DNA of 49,527 nt from Bacteroidota bacterium. GTDB lineage: Bacteria > Bacteroidota > Bacteroidia > B-17B0 > Aurantibacillaceae. Position 1 is the first letter of the stretch; the number at the start of each line of letters is the position of its first letter. Shown in pieces: positions 33,144 to 42,371 of the stretch. A program made the translations under genes and the position numbers. The notes under the pieces were generated by a model. That model saw only the letters and a program-made list of their open reading frames with translations. It was not told the origin of the DNA and ran no database searches. Location of the stretch: NCBI GenBank assembly GCA_013297775.1, contig JAAFIL010000026.1:1-49527 (forward strand), written 5' to 3'.

Positions 33144-33794
33144 TTACCCTTGTTTTAATTGGGCAATAGCTGCGCTGGGGTTACTGGCTGAAAAAACAGT
33201 GTTGCCCGCTACTAACACATTAGCCCCACACGCTATTAATTTTTGATAGTTATTAAAATCAACCCCACCATCTATTTCAATTAACGCATTGGCTCCTAAA
33301 TTTTCCTTCATAAGATGCAACTGTTCTATTTTACGATAGGTATTTTCGATAAATTTTTGTCCTCCAAAACCTGGGTTCACGCTCATTACACACACCAGGT
33401 CTAACTCGGCTAATACCTCGCTTAATAAACTTACGGGTGTATGCGGATTAAGTGCAACGCCTGCTTTCATACCGGTTTGCTTAATAGCGTGAATGGTTCG
33501 GTGTAAATGAGTGCAGGCTTCAATATGCACCGTGAGTACAGCCGCTCCTGCATCTTTAAACGCTTGTATGTAACGATCCGGATCTACAATCATTAAATGC
33601 ACGTCTAATGGCTTTTTAGCATGTTGTTGTAAACTTTTTAGTACAGGAAATCCGAAGGATATATTAGGTACAAACACGCCATCCATTACATCGACATGAA
33701 ACCAATCGGCAACACTTTTATTAATCAAGTTTATATCGGTTTCTAGCTGACCAAAATTAGCCGATAAAACTGATGGGGCAATTAAATGCGTCAT
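33144..33794 (-). CDS. rpe: Ribulose-phosphate 3-epimerase
   Basis: Pentose-phosphate enzyme that interconverts ribulose 5-phosphate and xylulose 5-phosphate. The 216-residue TIM barrel begins IAPSVLSANFGQLETDI. It carries WFHVDVMDGVFVPNISFG with metal-binding His and Asp, DVHLMIVDPDRY, MSVNPGFGGQKFI and IEIDGGVDFNN with the second catalytic Asp. It lies between the GT-C type glycosyltransferase gene and galE on the same strand (35 and 49 bp gaps). Confidence 0.96.
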   Translation of the reverse strand: MTHLIAPSVLSANFGQLETDINLINKSVADWFHVDVMDGVFVPNISFGFPVLKSLQQHAKKPLDVHLMIVDPDRYIQAFKDAGAAVLTVHIEACTHLHRTIHAIKQTGMKAGVALNPHTPVSLLSEVLAELDLVCVMSVNPGFGGQKFIENTYRKIEQLHLMKENLGANALIEIDGGVDFNNYQKLIACGANVLVAGNTVFSASNPSAAIAQLKQG

Positions 33795-33829
33795 GCGAAT
33801 TGCTTTTAAGTTAATACTTCATTACTATT

Positions 33830-35455
33830 TTAATGCAACTTGAAAATACTTACTCCATTTCTGCTAAATATTCTATTAGTTAAAAATGGAGCCATCTCGG
33901 GTTTTTCTGTGTACTTCGGATTTAATACAACCAAATACTTTACGTTTTTATAGCGTTCGGTGGCTAATCTTTTATAGGCACTATCTGCTGGAATATTATA
34001 ATTGGAGTACCCCCTGAGTTTTAATGTAACTAAACAACGGTTGATTGTAAAATCGCCCATGCAATACACGGTATCCGTTTTAGTTATTCCTAATTTTTGA
34101 AGATTAAACTTTTTACTTGCTATAAAACCATACTCCATTTTTTCAGTATATTGGCTCCACGAGTGAAACAATGCCTCTTCTCTTTGTGTGAAAACAGATG
34201 TGGCGGTTGTAGTGTGGTTATCTATCTCGTATTTTCCTCGCGTATAACTTTTTGTTCGCCATGTGTAAAATATAACAATAATCAATAGTGGAACTAAAAC
34301 TACTTTTGCGCTTAATAAATGGGAATACGAACTCTTTAAAACGATTCGTAAGATAAACAACACCATCAAAGCAACAAGAGAAGCGAGGTTGATGTAATAG
34401 TAATCATGTACATCTAAAACTTGAAAAAATAATAAAATAAAAGAAATAAATAGAAAAATACAAGAGAAGATAACAAGTAACTCTTTTGCGAATTTTTTTG
34501 CTTTTGTAAAAAGTATTGTTAGAAAGAATACGAGTATAAAGAAGTAAAAATATAAGGGGTAACTTTTAGGAAGCGTAGTATAAATGATTTGTCGAAGTAG
34601 ATCTAATAGCTTTGTACCGTCTTCTATTTGCCAAATTGGTAATATCCCAATAAGAAAAAATCCTGTTGGATTGGCTTCGTTATAGGAATTTACGTGGCTA
34701 TACCATATCCACCAAAGTAACACCGGAATAAAGAATACCAATATATTAAGGATACGAATGGATTTGAGGCGAGACAAAAAGGATTGTTGGGAGTCGAATA
34801 GCCAATTTACAAGTAAAAAAGTAATACAAACAAAAAACGATAGCCCCGCCGACATTTTTAATAACCCAGCAAGACTAAATGCAAGAATGGCAAAAATTAA
34901 ATGTTTTTTACGGCGACTCTGTTCCCAACTAAAGAAGAAATAAATAGCTATAAAAGAAAAGCTAAGTGCGTGAATGTCGCTTATTACCGAAACGCCATAA
35001 TACGCTAGGTTAAATGAAGTAAATGCTAAGGCCGTTAAAAGAATGGATAGTAAATAATTGTTTTTCGTAAATAAACAAATAGTTTTGTAAAGGTAAATTA
35101 TCCCCGTGAAAAAGATGATTATTGAAATAAGTCGGAAAATAAACGGTTTGACACCTGTTAATTTCCAAATTAATCCTACAATATACTGTATAATCGGAAA
35201 ATCACTAGCGGCTTTTCCAGTATCATTCCCTCCCAAATTATTCACTACCGGTTCCCAAAAACTTCCTAATCCCTCAGAAAAACAATACGCAAACGAAAAG
35301 CAATCGGCTTGGCGCCAAGCATGAATAGAGGCTGCACCTAATTTAACCGTGGTTAAGTAATTATAGAGCAGCATCTGAACAAGAATGCATAGGCACATTA
35401 CTATAAGCATGGCTTGCGAAGGCTTTTCGGTAAAGTATCGTTGTAATGCTTTCAT
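33830..35455 (-). CDS. GT-C type membrane glycosyltransferase (ArnT/PMT-like)
   Basis: A 541-residue protein with about ten to twelve hydrophobic segments in the first 400 residues and a soluble C-terminal part of about 130 residues. After the first span, SIHAWRQADCFSFAYCFSEG holds the acidic motif of the first periplasmic loop typical of GT39/ArnT-like enzymes that use a polyprenyl-phosphate sugar donor. DFPIIQYIVGLIWKLTG and a loop DVHDYYYINLASL also fit the group. Acceptor and donor are unknown. It starts 15 bp after the stop of the lipoprotein gene and precedes rpe and galE, so a cell-surface glycan or protein glycosylation role is likely. Confidence 0.8.
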   Translation of the reverse strand: MKALQRYFTEKPSQAMLIVMCLCILVQMLLYNYLTTVKLGAASIHAWRQADCFSFAYCFSEGLGSFWEPVVNNLGGNDTGKAASDFPIIQYIVGLIWKLTGVKPFIFRLISIIIFFTGIIYLYKTICLFTKNNYLLSILLTALAFTSFNLAYYGVSVISDIHALSFSFIAIYFFFSWEQSRRKKHLIFAILAFSLAGLLKMSAGLSFFVCITFLLVNWLFDSQQSFLSRLKSIRILNILVFFIPVLLWWIWYSHVNSYNEANPTGFFLIGILPIWQIEDGTKLLDLLRQIIYTTLPKSYPLYFYFFILVFFLTILFTKAKKFAKELLVIFSCIFLFISFILLFFQVLDVHDYYYINLASLVALMVLFILRIVLKSSYSHLLSAKVVLVPLLIIVIFYTWRTKSYTRGKYEIDNHTTTATSVFTQREEALFHSWSQYTEKMEYGFIASKKFNLQKLGITKTDTVYCMGDFTINRCLVTLKLRGYSNYNIPADSAYKRLATERYKNVKYLVVLNPKYTEKPEMAPFLTNRIFSRNGVSIFKLH

Positions 35456-35470
35456 CTGTATTTACCTAAT

Positions 35471-36058
35471 CTAATCTAAAATTGGTGTGGGTAAAATACT
35501 AATCTCTAAATTATCTAGTTTGACCAGTCCTTTTCCTCTCGGCTTCCAAAGGTAAACGTTAAGTTCAGCTTTATCCATTGTATTAATATCTCCAGATATC
35601 TCCATATTATTTTGTACTGTAATCCATTGATTTCGACTTATACTGATTCTTTCATCTAATTTTAAATCTTGATAAAACATTGATTTGTGGTCGCCACTTG
35701 TACATAAAGAAATTACCAAAACGCCATTATCAACTGCTTCCGTTCCCAAAACGTTGGCTTTTATATTTATTTGTAAATCAGTTCCGATTACCGAGTCGGG
35801 TAAAACATAGGTTAGACCAGATCCGTATTGTATAATACTATCCACTTGAGAAAATTTATTATCTCCTAGTGTGTCGGTTATAATTGTTGATTGGTTCAAA
35901 ATTTTAACATCTTTATCAATAAGCGTATCTGTCATGTCGAATTTCAATACAATAGGTTGAATATTTTTTTCGCTTGATTCCTGAACGGAGCATGAAGCCC
36001 CTAGAATAATTATTCCTAGAGCTAATAAACTTAGGCGTGATAACGAACTCTTTTTCAT
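35471..36058 (-). CDS. Putative lipoprotein upstream of the glycosyltransferase
   Basis: A 195-residue protein with a lipoprotein signal peptide ending LGASC (Cys23). The mature part is strand-rich (PIVLKFDMTDTLIDKD, SGLTYVLPDSVIGTDLQINIKANVLG, VLVISLCTSGDHKSMFYQDLKL, AELNVYLWKPRGKGLVKLDNLEISIL). This looks like a carbohydrate-binding-like beta sandwich, but no family is recognised. It is directly upstream of the GT-C gene, so it may take part in the same surface pathway. A near -7 box TATATTTA lies just upstream. Confidence 0.7.
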   Translation of the reverse strand: MKKSSLSRLSLLALGIIILGASCSVQESSEKNIQPIVLKFDMTDTLIDKDVKILNQSTIITDTLGDNKFSQVDSIIQYGSGLTYVLPDSVIGTDLQINIKANVLGTEAVDNGVLVISLCTSGDHKSMFYQDLKLDERISISRNQWITVQNNMEISGDINTMDKAELNVYLWKPRGKGLVKLDNLEISILPTPILD

Positions 36059-36685
36059 AGTTAAATTTTAAGGTTTAAATATACGATTTTCCACTCATAT
36101 CATACCTCGAAGTACAGTTTTAACAGCATACTATTCAAGCTTATTTTTATCGAAAATCCATTTCATAACAAGTCTGTCAATAATAAACCTCTTTCATCAC
36201 TTGTAGTTAGTAATGGCTGAAATTAGAGATAATCTGAGTGTAAATCGTTTTCTTCTATTTTTGTATTTTTCAACCATAACTCTAAATATTTGTTCCAAGT
36301 TAAATCCTACTGATAAAATTTGGAAAATATTAAAAGCTAATTTTACTGGATGTCTATTCAAAAGTTTAAAACTACTATCAGATTTTATTAAAAACGGGTA
36401 AATCAACTAACAGAAATGCTTATTATTTCAGTTTGTCATATCCTTATATTTTTGAGGCTTTATACCAATTCCCAAGATTTTCGAGGGTTTAGAAAAAAGT
36501 ATCTACATTAAAAAGAAAATTAAATACACGAAAAAAGATTTAATAAAACATGGTATTGCAATAAGCGAATCATCAATGGCTTAAATCTGGTTAGAGAAGT
36601 TATAATTAATTATTATAGTCCAATTTATTTATTCTTTTTCATTTGTACTTCTCCAAAAAATCTTTCGTAGTTAAGTAGAGTCTCC
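36059..36685. other. AT-rich region without a supported gene
   Basis: About 630 bp. Short open frames on both strands (minus 36197-36406, plus 36213-36401) cover the same bases, so at most one can be real. The minus frame gives a 69-residue basic peptide that might be a remnant of a longer gene, but nothing identifies it. No repeats or hairpins of note were seen. It probably is decayed sequence continuous with the pseudogene at 36686. Confidence 0.4.
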
Positions 36686-37133
36686 TCATAAACCAACAAA
36701 TCCAATAATACCATACCTTAGAACGAATACACGGGTAACTGTTTTTAACTTTGTATTAAACCAAAGATTAAAAAGTGAGAGGAATAATAAAGGGGCAAAG
36801 ATATCGGGCATTAAAAAACTAACAATGAATGCAAAAGAAATAAAAACAACGCGTTTTGTATTGCCTGATAAAAACACACCCGCCGTTAAATAAAGTAGAA
36901 AATAAGACAGTAAGGACTGAGCTATAATTGGTAACCAAAGCGTCTCGCAAAGGCTTATATGGCGCAAAAACCAACCATAAAAAATAGGGCGATCATACGG
37001 TACTTCGTTGGTAAAACCACTTCCTATATAAGTTCCTGTATCTGGATATATGAGCGGAAAACCATTAATAAACCCTAAGTAACACGAGGCTAAAACTGCT
37101 ACAGCAAATACTAAAATTGAAATCTTTTTTTCT
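36686..37133 (-). pseudogene. Remnant of a multi-span membrane protein gene
   Basis: An open minus-strand frame of about 149 codons without an ATG at its 5' end: it follows an in-frame TGA at about 37134. It reads KISILVFAVAVLASCYLGF, then NGFPLIYPDTGTYIGSGF, PYDRPIFYGWFLRHISL, then three to four hydrophobic segments to a stop at 36686. The 'YPDTGTY...DRP.FYG.F' segment in a periplasmic loop after one span resembles GT-C-like membrane proteins of several hundred residues. The gene therefore seems truncated at both ends; a minus-strand alternative frame continues for about 20 codons past the stop. A TTG start at 36967 would give only 93 residues. Confidence 0.55.
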
Positions 37134-37303
37134 CAAACGAGATTAATAATCTTCAAAGACAAACGCAATTTTTTAATGGTTACAAAGCAATGGAAGTAAT
37201 TAATAAACTATAATTTAACTTTAAATCTGGGGCATTCGTTGCTGTAAACTTTATACCATTATACGTGTAAAAGAGTCCAAAAAATTTAGTGTAAATTTCT
37301 AAT

Positions 37304-38074
37304 TTAGTGTTTTACAAACCGCATTACTGCCTCATAAAATGGTTGTGGTTTTTCGGCATGTACCCAATGACCCGCGTCGGCAATGGTTTCGAGTTTTACA
37401 TGAGTGAACCGCTGTTGAAAATGTTGCCAATCGGTATCGTTAACATAAGGCGAGCGCGCACCACGGATAATTAATGTGGGGGTATTGCTTTTAAAGAAGG
37501 GCACTTCTACACTTACGTTCGCATAATTTTCTGAAATGGCATTGAGGTTAAATCGCCAATCCATGCGGTTGGTTTCTGGATCTTTCCAATAAATATTTTT
37601 TAGTAAAAATTGTTTGGTTCCAAAGTCAGAAATGTAGGTGTTCATGGCTGCTTCGGCTTCTTTACGAGAGCCTATGGTATTAAAATCTACCGCGTGTAAA
37701 GCTTGTAATACATCGTTATGTTGCGGTGGATAAGCCCTTGCCGCCATATCGGCAATAATTAATTGATGAGCGAGTGTTGGGTAAAGGTATTCGGTAAACA
37801 AAACGGTTTTGCCACCCATGCTATGCCCTAACAAAATCGGATTTAGTAATTGATGGGTTTCAATAAATTCTTTTAAATCTTCGGCCATGGCTTCATAAGT
37901 CCATATAGTACTATGCGGCGAGAGCCCATGATTGCGCTGATCAATGGTAAATACTTGAAACCCTTGTTGTGCAAATTGTTTTGCTAACGTATTCCAATTA
38001 TCGCTTTGACCAAATAATCCATGTAAAATAATGAGTGCTTGTCCCTCGCCCAGAGAACGGTAAGCTAACTTCAT
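37304..38074 (-). CDS. Alpha/beta hydrolase (YbfF-like esterase)
   Basis: A 256-residue alpha/beta hydrolase. It contains LIILHGLFGQSDNW (oxyanion region), IDQRNHGLSPHS, the nucleophile elbow LGHSMGGKTVLF (Ser), PTLIIRGARSPYV and IADAGHWVHAEKPQPF (catalytic His). The 'D.RNHG.S' and 'GHSMGGK' motifs are typical of the YbfF / ABHD11 group of small acyl esterases. It begins 6 bp after the pntB stop codon, so it is the last gene of the transhydrogenase operon. A functional link to transhydrogenase is not obvious. Confidence 0.88.
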   Translation of the reverse strand: MKLAYRSLGEGQALIILHGLFGQSDNWNTLAKQFAQQGFQVFTIDQRNHGLSPHSTIWTYEAMAEDLKEFIETHQLLNPILLGHSMGGKTVLFTEYLYPTLAHQLIIADMAARAYPPQHNDVLQALHAVDFNTIGSRKEAEAAMNTYISDFGTKQFLLKNIYWKDPETNRMDWRFNLNAISENYANVSVEVPFFKSNTPTLIIRGARSPYVNDTDWQHFQQRFTHVKLETIADAGHWVHAEKPQPFYEAVMRFVKH

Positions 38075-38080
38075 AGTGTA

Positions 38081-39502
38081 TTAAAGTGTTTTAATTTCGG
38101 CTACTAACTCGGTGAGTGCTTTTTTAGCATCGCCAAAAAACATAGAACATTTTGAATCGTAAAACAGTAAATTATCAATGCCTGCATAACCTGCATTCAT
38201 GCTACGTTTGTTAACAATCACATTCTTAGCTTTATCAACTTCTAAAATAGGCATACCATAAATGGGAGAGGAAGGGTCGGTTTTAGCGGCTGGATTTACC
38301 ACATCGTTTGCACCTACAATAAGTACAACATCGGTTTGTTCAAACTCTGGATTAATTTCATCCATTTCCACTAACTTATCGTATGATACGTTACTTTCTG
38401 CCAACAATACATTCATGTGTCCGGGCATGCGACCTGCTACTGGGTGAATGGCATATTTTACTTCTACTCCTCGTTCTTCTAATAAATTTTCTAGTTCTTT
38501 AATGATGTGTTGGGCTTGCGCTACGGCTAAACCATATCCTGGCACAATAACTACTTTTTTACTGTAATTCATTAATACCGCTAAATCGCTAACTTGTATG
38601 TCTTTAATAGACCCTTTCACATCGGTATTGCTTGCTGCTGCATTACTGCCACCAAAGGCACCAAAAATAACATTGCTTAATGGGCGGTTCATGGCTTTAC
38701 ACATAATGAGGGTTAAGAGTGTGCCCGCGCTTCCAACTAAAATACCACCTGTAAGCATGGCTTTGTTATCGTATAAAAAGCCACCAAAAGCTGCCGCTAA
38801 ACCGGTAAATGAATTTAATAACGAGATAACTACGGGCATATCGGCACCACCAATTGGAATAGTGAATAGAATGCCATATAATAAAGCTAAAGCAAATAAA
38901 CCGTAAGCCATAATCATGTTGCCACCCGCAAACATTAAGTAAGCCCCAAAGCCAAACGTGGCTATCATTACCAATAAATTAATGATATTATATTGAGGCA
39001 AACGGATGGGTTTATTCATGGTGCCGTTTAATTTTAAATAAGCAATAATGCTTCCACTAAAGGATATGCTACCAATAATTAGCCCTAAGAAAATCGCAAT
39101 CAAAGTACCATATTGTGTTGGGAGTTGAATGCCGTCGCGTGCGGCATCTTCGAGTGTATGGTAATGGTGTTTTAATTCTATTAGCGAGATAAGTGCGGCA
39201 CACGCCCCTCCCATTCCATTAAACATACTCACCAACTCGGGCATTTTCGTCATTTGCACTTTTTTAGCGGTCATCCACCCTACAACAGTACCCAAACCAA
39301 TGGCTCCAAAAATTAAACTAAGAATAAGCGGATTAAAAGCATGTTCTACTAAAAAGATTGTGCCTAAAATGGCAATAGTCATACCGACTGCACCAATCAA
39401 GTTTCCTTTGCGTGCTGTTTTTGCATTGCCCATCATTTTAAGACCCACGATAAACGTTACCGACCCAATGAGATAGCAGATTTCTAAGATACTTTGTTTC
39501 AT
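38081..39502 (-). CDS. pntB: NAD(P) transhydrogenase subunit beta
   Basis: Membrane and NADP(H)-binding subunit of the proton-translocating transhydrogenase, which makes NADPH from NADH at the cost of the proton gradient. The 473-residue protein has about nine membrane spans (1-280) and a C-terminal dIII domain: VIVPGYGLAVAQAQH, YAIHPVAGRMPGHMNVLLAE, VLIVGANDVVNPAA, GMPILEVDKAKNVIVNKRSM and GYAGIDNLLFY. All are hallmark NADP-binding segments. It is third in the operon after the two alpha-subunit genes. Confidence 0.96.
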   Translation of the reverse strand: MKQSILEICYLIGSVTFIVGLKMMGNAKTARKGNLIGAVGMTIAILGTIFLVEHAFNPLILSLIFGAIGLGTVVGWMTAKKVQMTKMPELVSMFNGMGGACAALISLIELKHHYHTLEDAARDGIQLPTQYGTLIAIFLGLIIGSISFSGSIIAYLKLNGTMNKPIRLPQYNIINLLVMIATFGFGAYLMFAGGNMIMAYGLFALALLYGILFTIPIGGADMPVVISLLNSFTGLAAAFGGFLYDNKAMLTGGILVGSAGTLLTLIMCKAMNRPLSNVIFGAFGGSNAAASNTDVKGSIKDIQVSDLAVLMNYSKKVVIVPGYGLAVAQAQHIIKELENLLEERGVEVKYAIHPVAGRMPGHMNVLLAESNVSYDKLVEMDEINPEFEQTDVVLIVGANDVVNPAAKTDPSSPIYGMPILEVDKAKNVIVNKRSMNAGYAGIDNLLFYDSKCSMFFGDAKKALTELVAEIKTL

Positions 39503-39609
39503 GTATGAATTTTTATTTTTTGTAGAAGTGATGTACTCATTTTTTGCATTTCTTTTTTAATCTATCAAAACAAAATAATGGGTCTTCTTTCGTTTACTCG
39601 TTTTACGTT

Positions 39610-39915
39610 TTATTTTTTCTTAAACATTTCTAACATGCGATCGGTTACCACAAAGCCACCCACAACATTTAGTGTTCCCAATAACACCGCCAAGAAGCCT
39701 AAAATAAGTGCTAAGTAATCATCTGGATTGATGTGTAACATAACATAAATGGCACCAACAATAACTACGCCGTGTATGGCATTAGCACCACTCATTAAAG
39801 GTGTATGCAATACGGTTGGCACACCGCCAATCACTTCTATTCCTACAAATACAGATAGGATAATAAAGTAAATGATTTCGCGGTGTACAACAAAAAAATT
39901 GAAAATAGATTCCAT
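39610..39915 (-). CDS. pntAB: NAD(P) transhydrogenase subunit alpha, membrane part
   Basis: A 101-residue protein with three to four membrane spans, equal to the C-terminal dII part of E. coli PntA. Typical segments are VGIEVIGGVPTVLHTPLMSGANAIHGVVIVGAI and LGFLAVLLGTLNVVGGFVVTDRMLEMFKKK. Splitting PntA into a soluble and a membrane gene is usual in Bacteroidota and alphaproteobacteria. The open frame extends 17 codons upstream to 39966 and overlaps the preceding gene; the start at 39915 is preferred. Confidence 0.94.
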   Translation of the reverse strand: MESIFNFFVVHREIIYFIILSVFVGIEVIGGVPTVLHTPLMSGANAIHGVVIVGAIYVMLHINPDDYLALILGFLAVLLGTLNVVGGFVVTDRMLEMFKKK

Positions 39916-39937
39916 GATGATTAAATTTTTAGTGTGA

Positions 39938-41035
39938 TTAAATTTTCTTTTCGCCTTTGTAAACAATTAAACTGCCTTTGGTAATTTCTTCTTCGAGCTC
40001 CCATTTAAAGGCGTTGCTATCCGAGAGGTGATACAAAAAGGTTTGTACATTTTTGGCGTATAGGTCGCTGGCGTTCATGGGCAATAAAGAGGGTAAGTTT
40101 CCTTCGCCAATAATTGTAACGCCATTTTTTTGAATGGTTTTATTAAGTTCACTGCCTACTACATTACCGCCTTGCTCAACGGCCATGTCAACAATAACCG
40201 AACCAAAGCGCATACTTTTTACCATTTCTTCGGTAACCAACACGGGGGCCTTACGTCCTGGAATTAAAGCAGTAGTAATAACAATATCGGCTTCTTTAAC
40301 ATGTTTAGCAACCAACTCTTGCTGCATCTTTAAAAACTCTTCGCTAACACCTTTTACATAGCCCCCTTCAATTTTGATAGAAGCGTCGCCTTTTACTACA
40401 ATAAATTTTCCGCCTAACGATTCTACTTGTTCTTTGGTTTCGGGGCGTATATCTGTTACCTCTACTACAGCACCTAAACGCTTGGCAGTAGCAATAGCTT
40501 GTAACCCCGCTACACCTGCACCAAAAATAACCACTTTGCAAGGCTTTATTGTGCCCGCTGCCGTTGTCATCATAGGGAAAATTTTACCAATATGGTCGGC
40601 AGCTAAGATAACCGCTTTGTAGCCGCCCAAATTAGCTTGCGAAGATAGCACATCCATTTTTTGAGCACGCGAAATACGTGGTACGGCATCGAGGCTAAAG
40701 GCCGTAATGCCAGCATTTGCACATTGTGCTACAAGTTCAGGATTTGAACTCGCCCACATCAAACTAATAAGAATGGCTTCTTTTTTAATGCTGGCAATTT
40801 CTTCGGCTGATGGCGCATTTACTTTTACAATAACATCACTGGCATAGGCTTCTTGCTTTGTGCTTATTTTTGCACCCGCATTGGTGTATGCCTCATCGTT
40901 GTAGTAAGAGTTTAATCCAGCACCCGATTCTATTTGAACGGTATAGCCCTTTTTTACCATGTCTTTTACCACATCGGGGGTAAGTGCTACACGATTTTCT
41001 TTAAATTTGGTTTCTTTCGGAACACCAATAATCAT
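39938..41035 (-). CDS. pntAA: NAD(P) transhydrogenase subunit alpha, NAD-binding part
   Basis: A 365-residue soluble dI component that binds NAD(H). It starts IIGVPKETKFKENRVALTPDVV, as in the AlaDH/PNT family. The Rossmann motif is VIFGAGVAGLQAIATAKRLGAVVEVTDIRP, and SVIVDMAVEQGGNVVGSE and TIIGEGNLPSLLPMNASDLYAKN complete the dI signatures. First gene of the operon pntAA / pntAB / pntB / hydrolase. Confidence 0.96.
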   Translation of the reverse strand: MIIGVPKETKFKENRVALTPDVVKDMVKKGYTVQIESGAGLNSYYNDEAYTNAGAKISTKQEAYASDVIVKVNAPSAEEIASIKKEAILISLMWASSNPELVAQCANAGITAFSLDAVPRISRAQKMDVLSSQANLGGYKAVILAADHIGKIFPMMTTAAGTIKPCKVVIFGAGVAGLQAIATAKRLGAVVEVTDIRPETKEQVESLGGKFIVVKGDASIKIEGGYVKGVSEEFLKMQQELVAKHVKEADIVITTALIPGRKAPVLVTEEMVKSMRFGSVIVDMAVEQGGNVVGSELNKTIQKNGVTIIGEGNLPSLLPMNASDLYAKNVQTFLYHLSDSNAFKWELEEEITKGSLIVYKGEKKI

Positions 41036-41308
41036 AGCGTTATATTTTAAACAAATAAAGAAAATTAATGTGAATAAGAAAAGCGGGAGTTTTTAACAAC
41101 AAATAAGCTAAAGACTAGTTGCTTTTGTGTTTTGTTGAATGGAAATAAATTTAGTTTTTAGGTATTGAAATAATTTAAAAGTTGTTGGGTTGTTAAACCC
41201 TAAGGACGGTTGAAGTCTATTGCATAACGTGTTGCAAATTTTAAAAATCAAACTTTTGAAATGAGTTGTGGCCTTAACTCTAAAGTTTTTCTTCCTAAAA
41301 ATTACGAT

Positions 41309-42370
41309 TTAACGATAAAGCACTTCCCTCATTTCGATTAAAACTTCCTCTACTTTTTCTAGATTAGGTTGTTCAGGTAAATTGGATTTTTCATAAAGTT
41401 CATCTATTTGAAAAACTTTTTCATTTGCTAATTCTACCAATTCTTCATAAGAAAAAGCCCTTGAACGGATTTTAAGCAAAAATTCTCGATCAAATCGTCT
41501 AACATTTACTTTGCCTTCTTTGGCTATTTCTTCGGCCATGTTAAGTAACCTAAAGGTGTGCATCATGTTTTTGGAATCGTAATTTTTTCCATGATCGGTG
41601 GTGTTTTCGTAACGCACATCATTCCGTTTTTCTACCCATTCCCAATAGTCTTTATAGTCTTTGCAATATTTAGAGTAACCTTCTTTGTTAAAACTTAAAA
41701 TTGCCAAAGGCTCAATTCCTTTTTCTACCGAACTTAACAAAACGTCATTTGCTTCAATACCCGAACTTATACCCTTCAGGTATCTTGTTGTTAATTGATT
41801 GTTGTGGAAAACGGCATAAACCTCTCGCATGTGTGCAATGTTTACTAATCCACAATGCTCTTGAAGTAATCCCTTTTTTTCTAACCAAGAAGTTAACGTT
41901 ATGGAGCCTTGTTGCTGTATAACGTAACAAAAGTCTAATACAGATTTTCGCTTTTTATCTACTGGGTTAACTATTTTTTTATTGAGTCCTTTTGCTTTTT
42001 TAATTTGTGTTTGAGCATACCCTGCAAATGATTGCTTGCATAATTTTGACAAAAACAACTCTGGCTTTAATAAATCCATAATAGGATGCCTGTACTTTAT
42101 GCAATCGTCGGGTGTATTCAATAGTTCAATAATGTTGGGATTGTTTTTAACCAACAGATCTACAAACCGTTTCAATTCATAGTAAACTTCATCATTTGTT
42201 TCGTTGTTTACTTGTTCTGTATATTCAAGCCCATAATAAATACGTTTTGGTAAAAGAAACACACCCTTCATATCCGTGTCAGATTGAGGGGTGTGTAAGC
42301 CATAAGCTCTACTTCCACTTACACAGTTCAGTAATAACAAATTACTATTCTTTATCTCTGCTATTGTCAT
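41309..42370 (-). CDS. RlaP-type nucleotidyltransferase, RNA-repair associated (second paralogue)
   Basis: A 353-residue protein of the DNA polymerase beta-like nucleotidyltransferase superfamily. The active-site motif is NCVSGSRAYGLHTPQSDTDMKGVFLL: the GSRAYG helix turn followed by the two metal-binding aspartates (SDTD). It fits PF10127 (RlaP, RNA-repair-ligase-associated polymerase-beta protein), known to sit beside RNA ligases. A helical region follows, with FAGYAQTQIKKAKGLNKK, YDSKNMMHTFRLLNMAEEIA and VRRFDREFLLKIRSRAFSYEEL. It begins one base after the stop of the fusion gene upstream (TAGcATG), so it is the third gene of the rtcB operon. The likely activity is adding or removing nucleotides at broken RNA ends; this is family-level inference. 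Confidence 0.85.
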   Translation of the reverse strand: MTIAEIKNSNLLLLNCVSGSRAYGLHTPQSDTDMKGVFLLPKRIYYGLEYTEQVNNETNDEVYYELKRFVDLLVKNNPNIIELLNTPDDCIKYRHPIMDLLKPELFLSKLCKQSFAGYAQTQIKKAKGLNKKIVNPVDKKRKSVLDFCYVIQQQGSITLTSWLEKKGLLQEHCGLVNIAHMREVYAVFHNNQLTTRYLKGISSGIEANDVLLSSVEKGIEPLAILSFNKEGYSKYCKDYKDYWEWVEKRNDVRYENTTDHGKNYDSKNMMHTFRLLNMAEEIAKEGKVNVRRFDREFLLKIRSRAFSYEELVELANEKVFQIDELYEKSNLPEQPNLEKVEEVLIEMREVLYR

Positions 42371-42371
42371 G

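Noticed and set aside
36197-36406. 69-codon minus frame and its plus-strand mirror at 36213-36401
   Set aside because: Both overlap each other, no start context or motif supports either; described only as possible remnant sequence.
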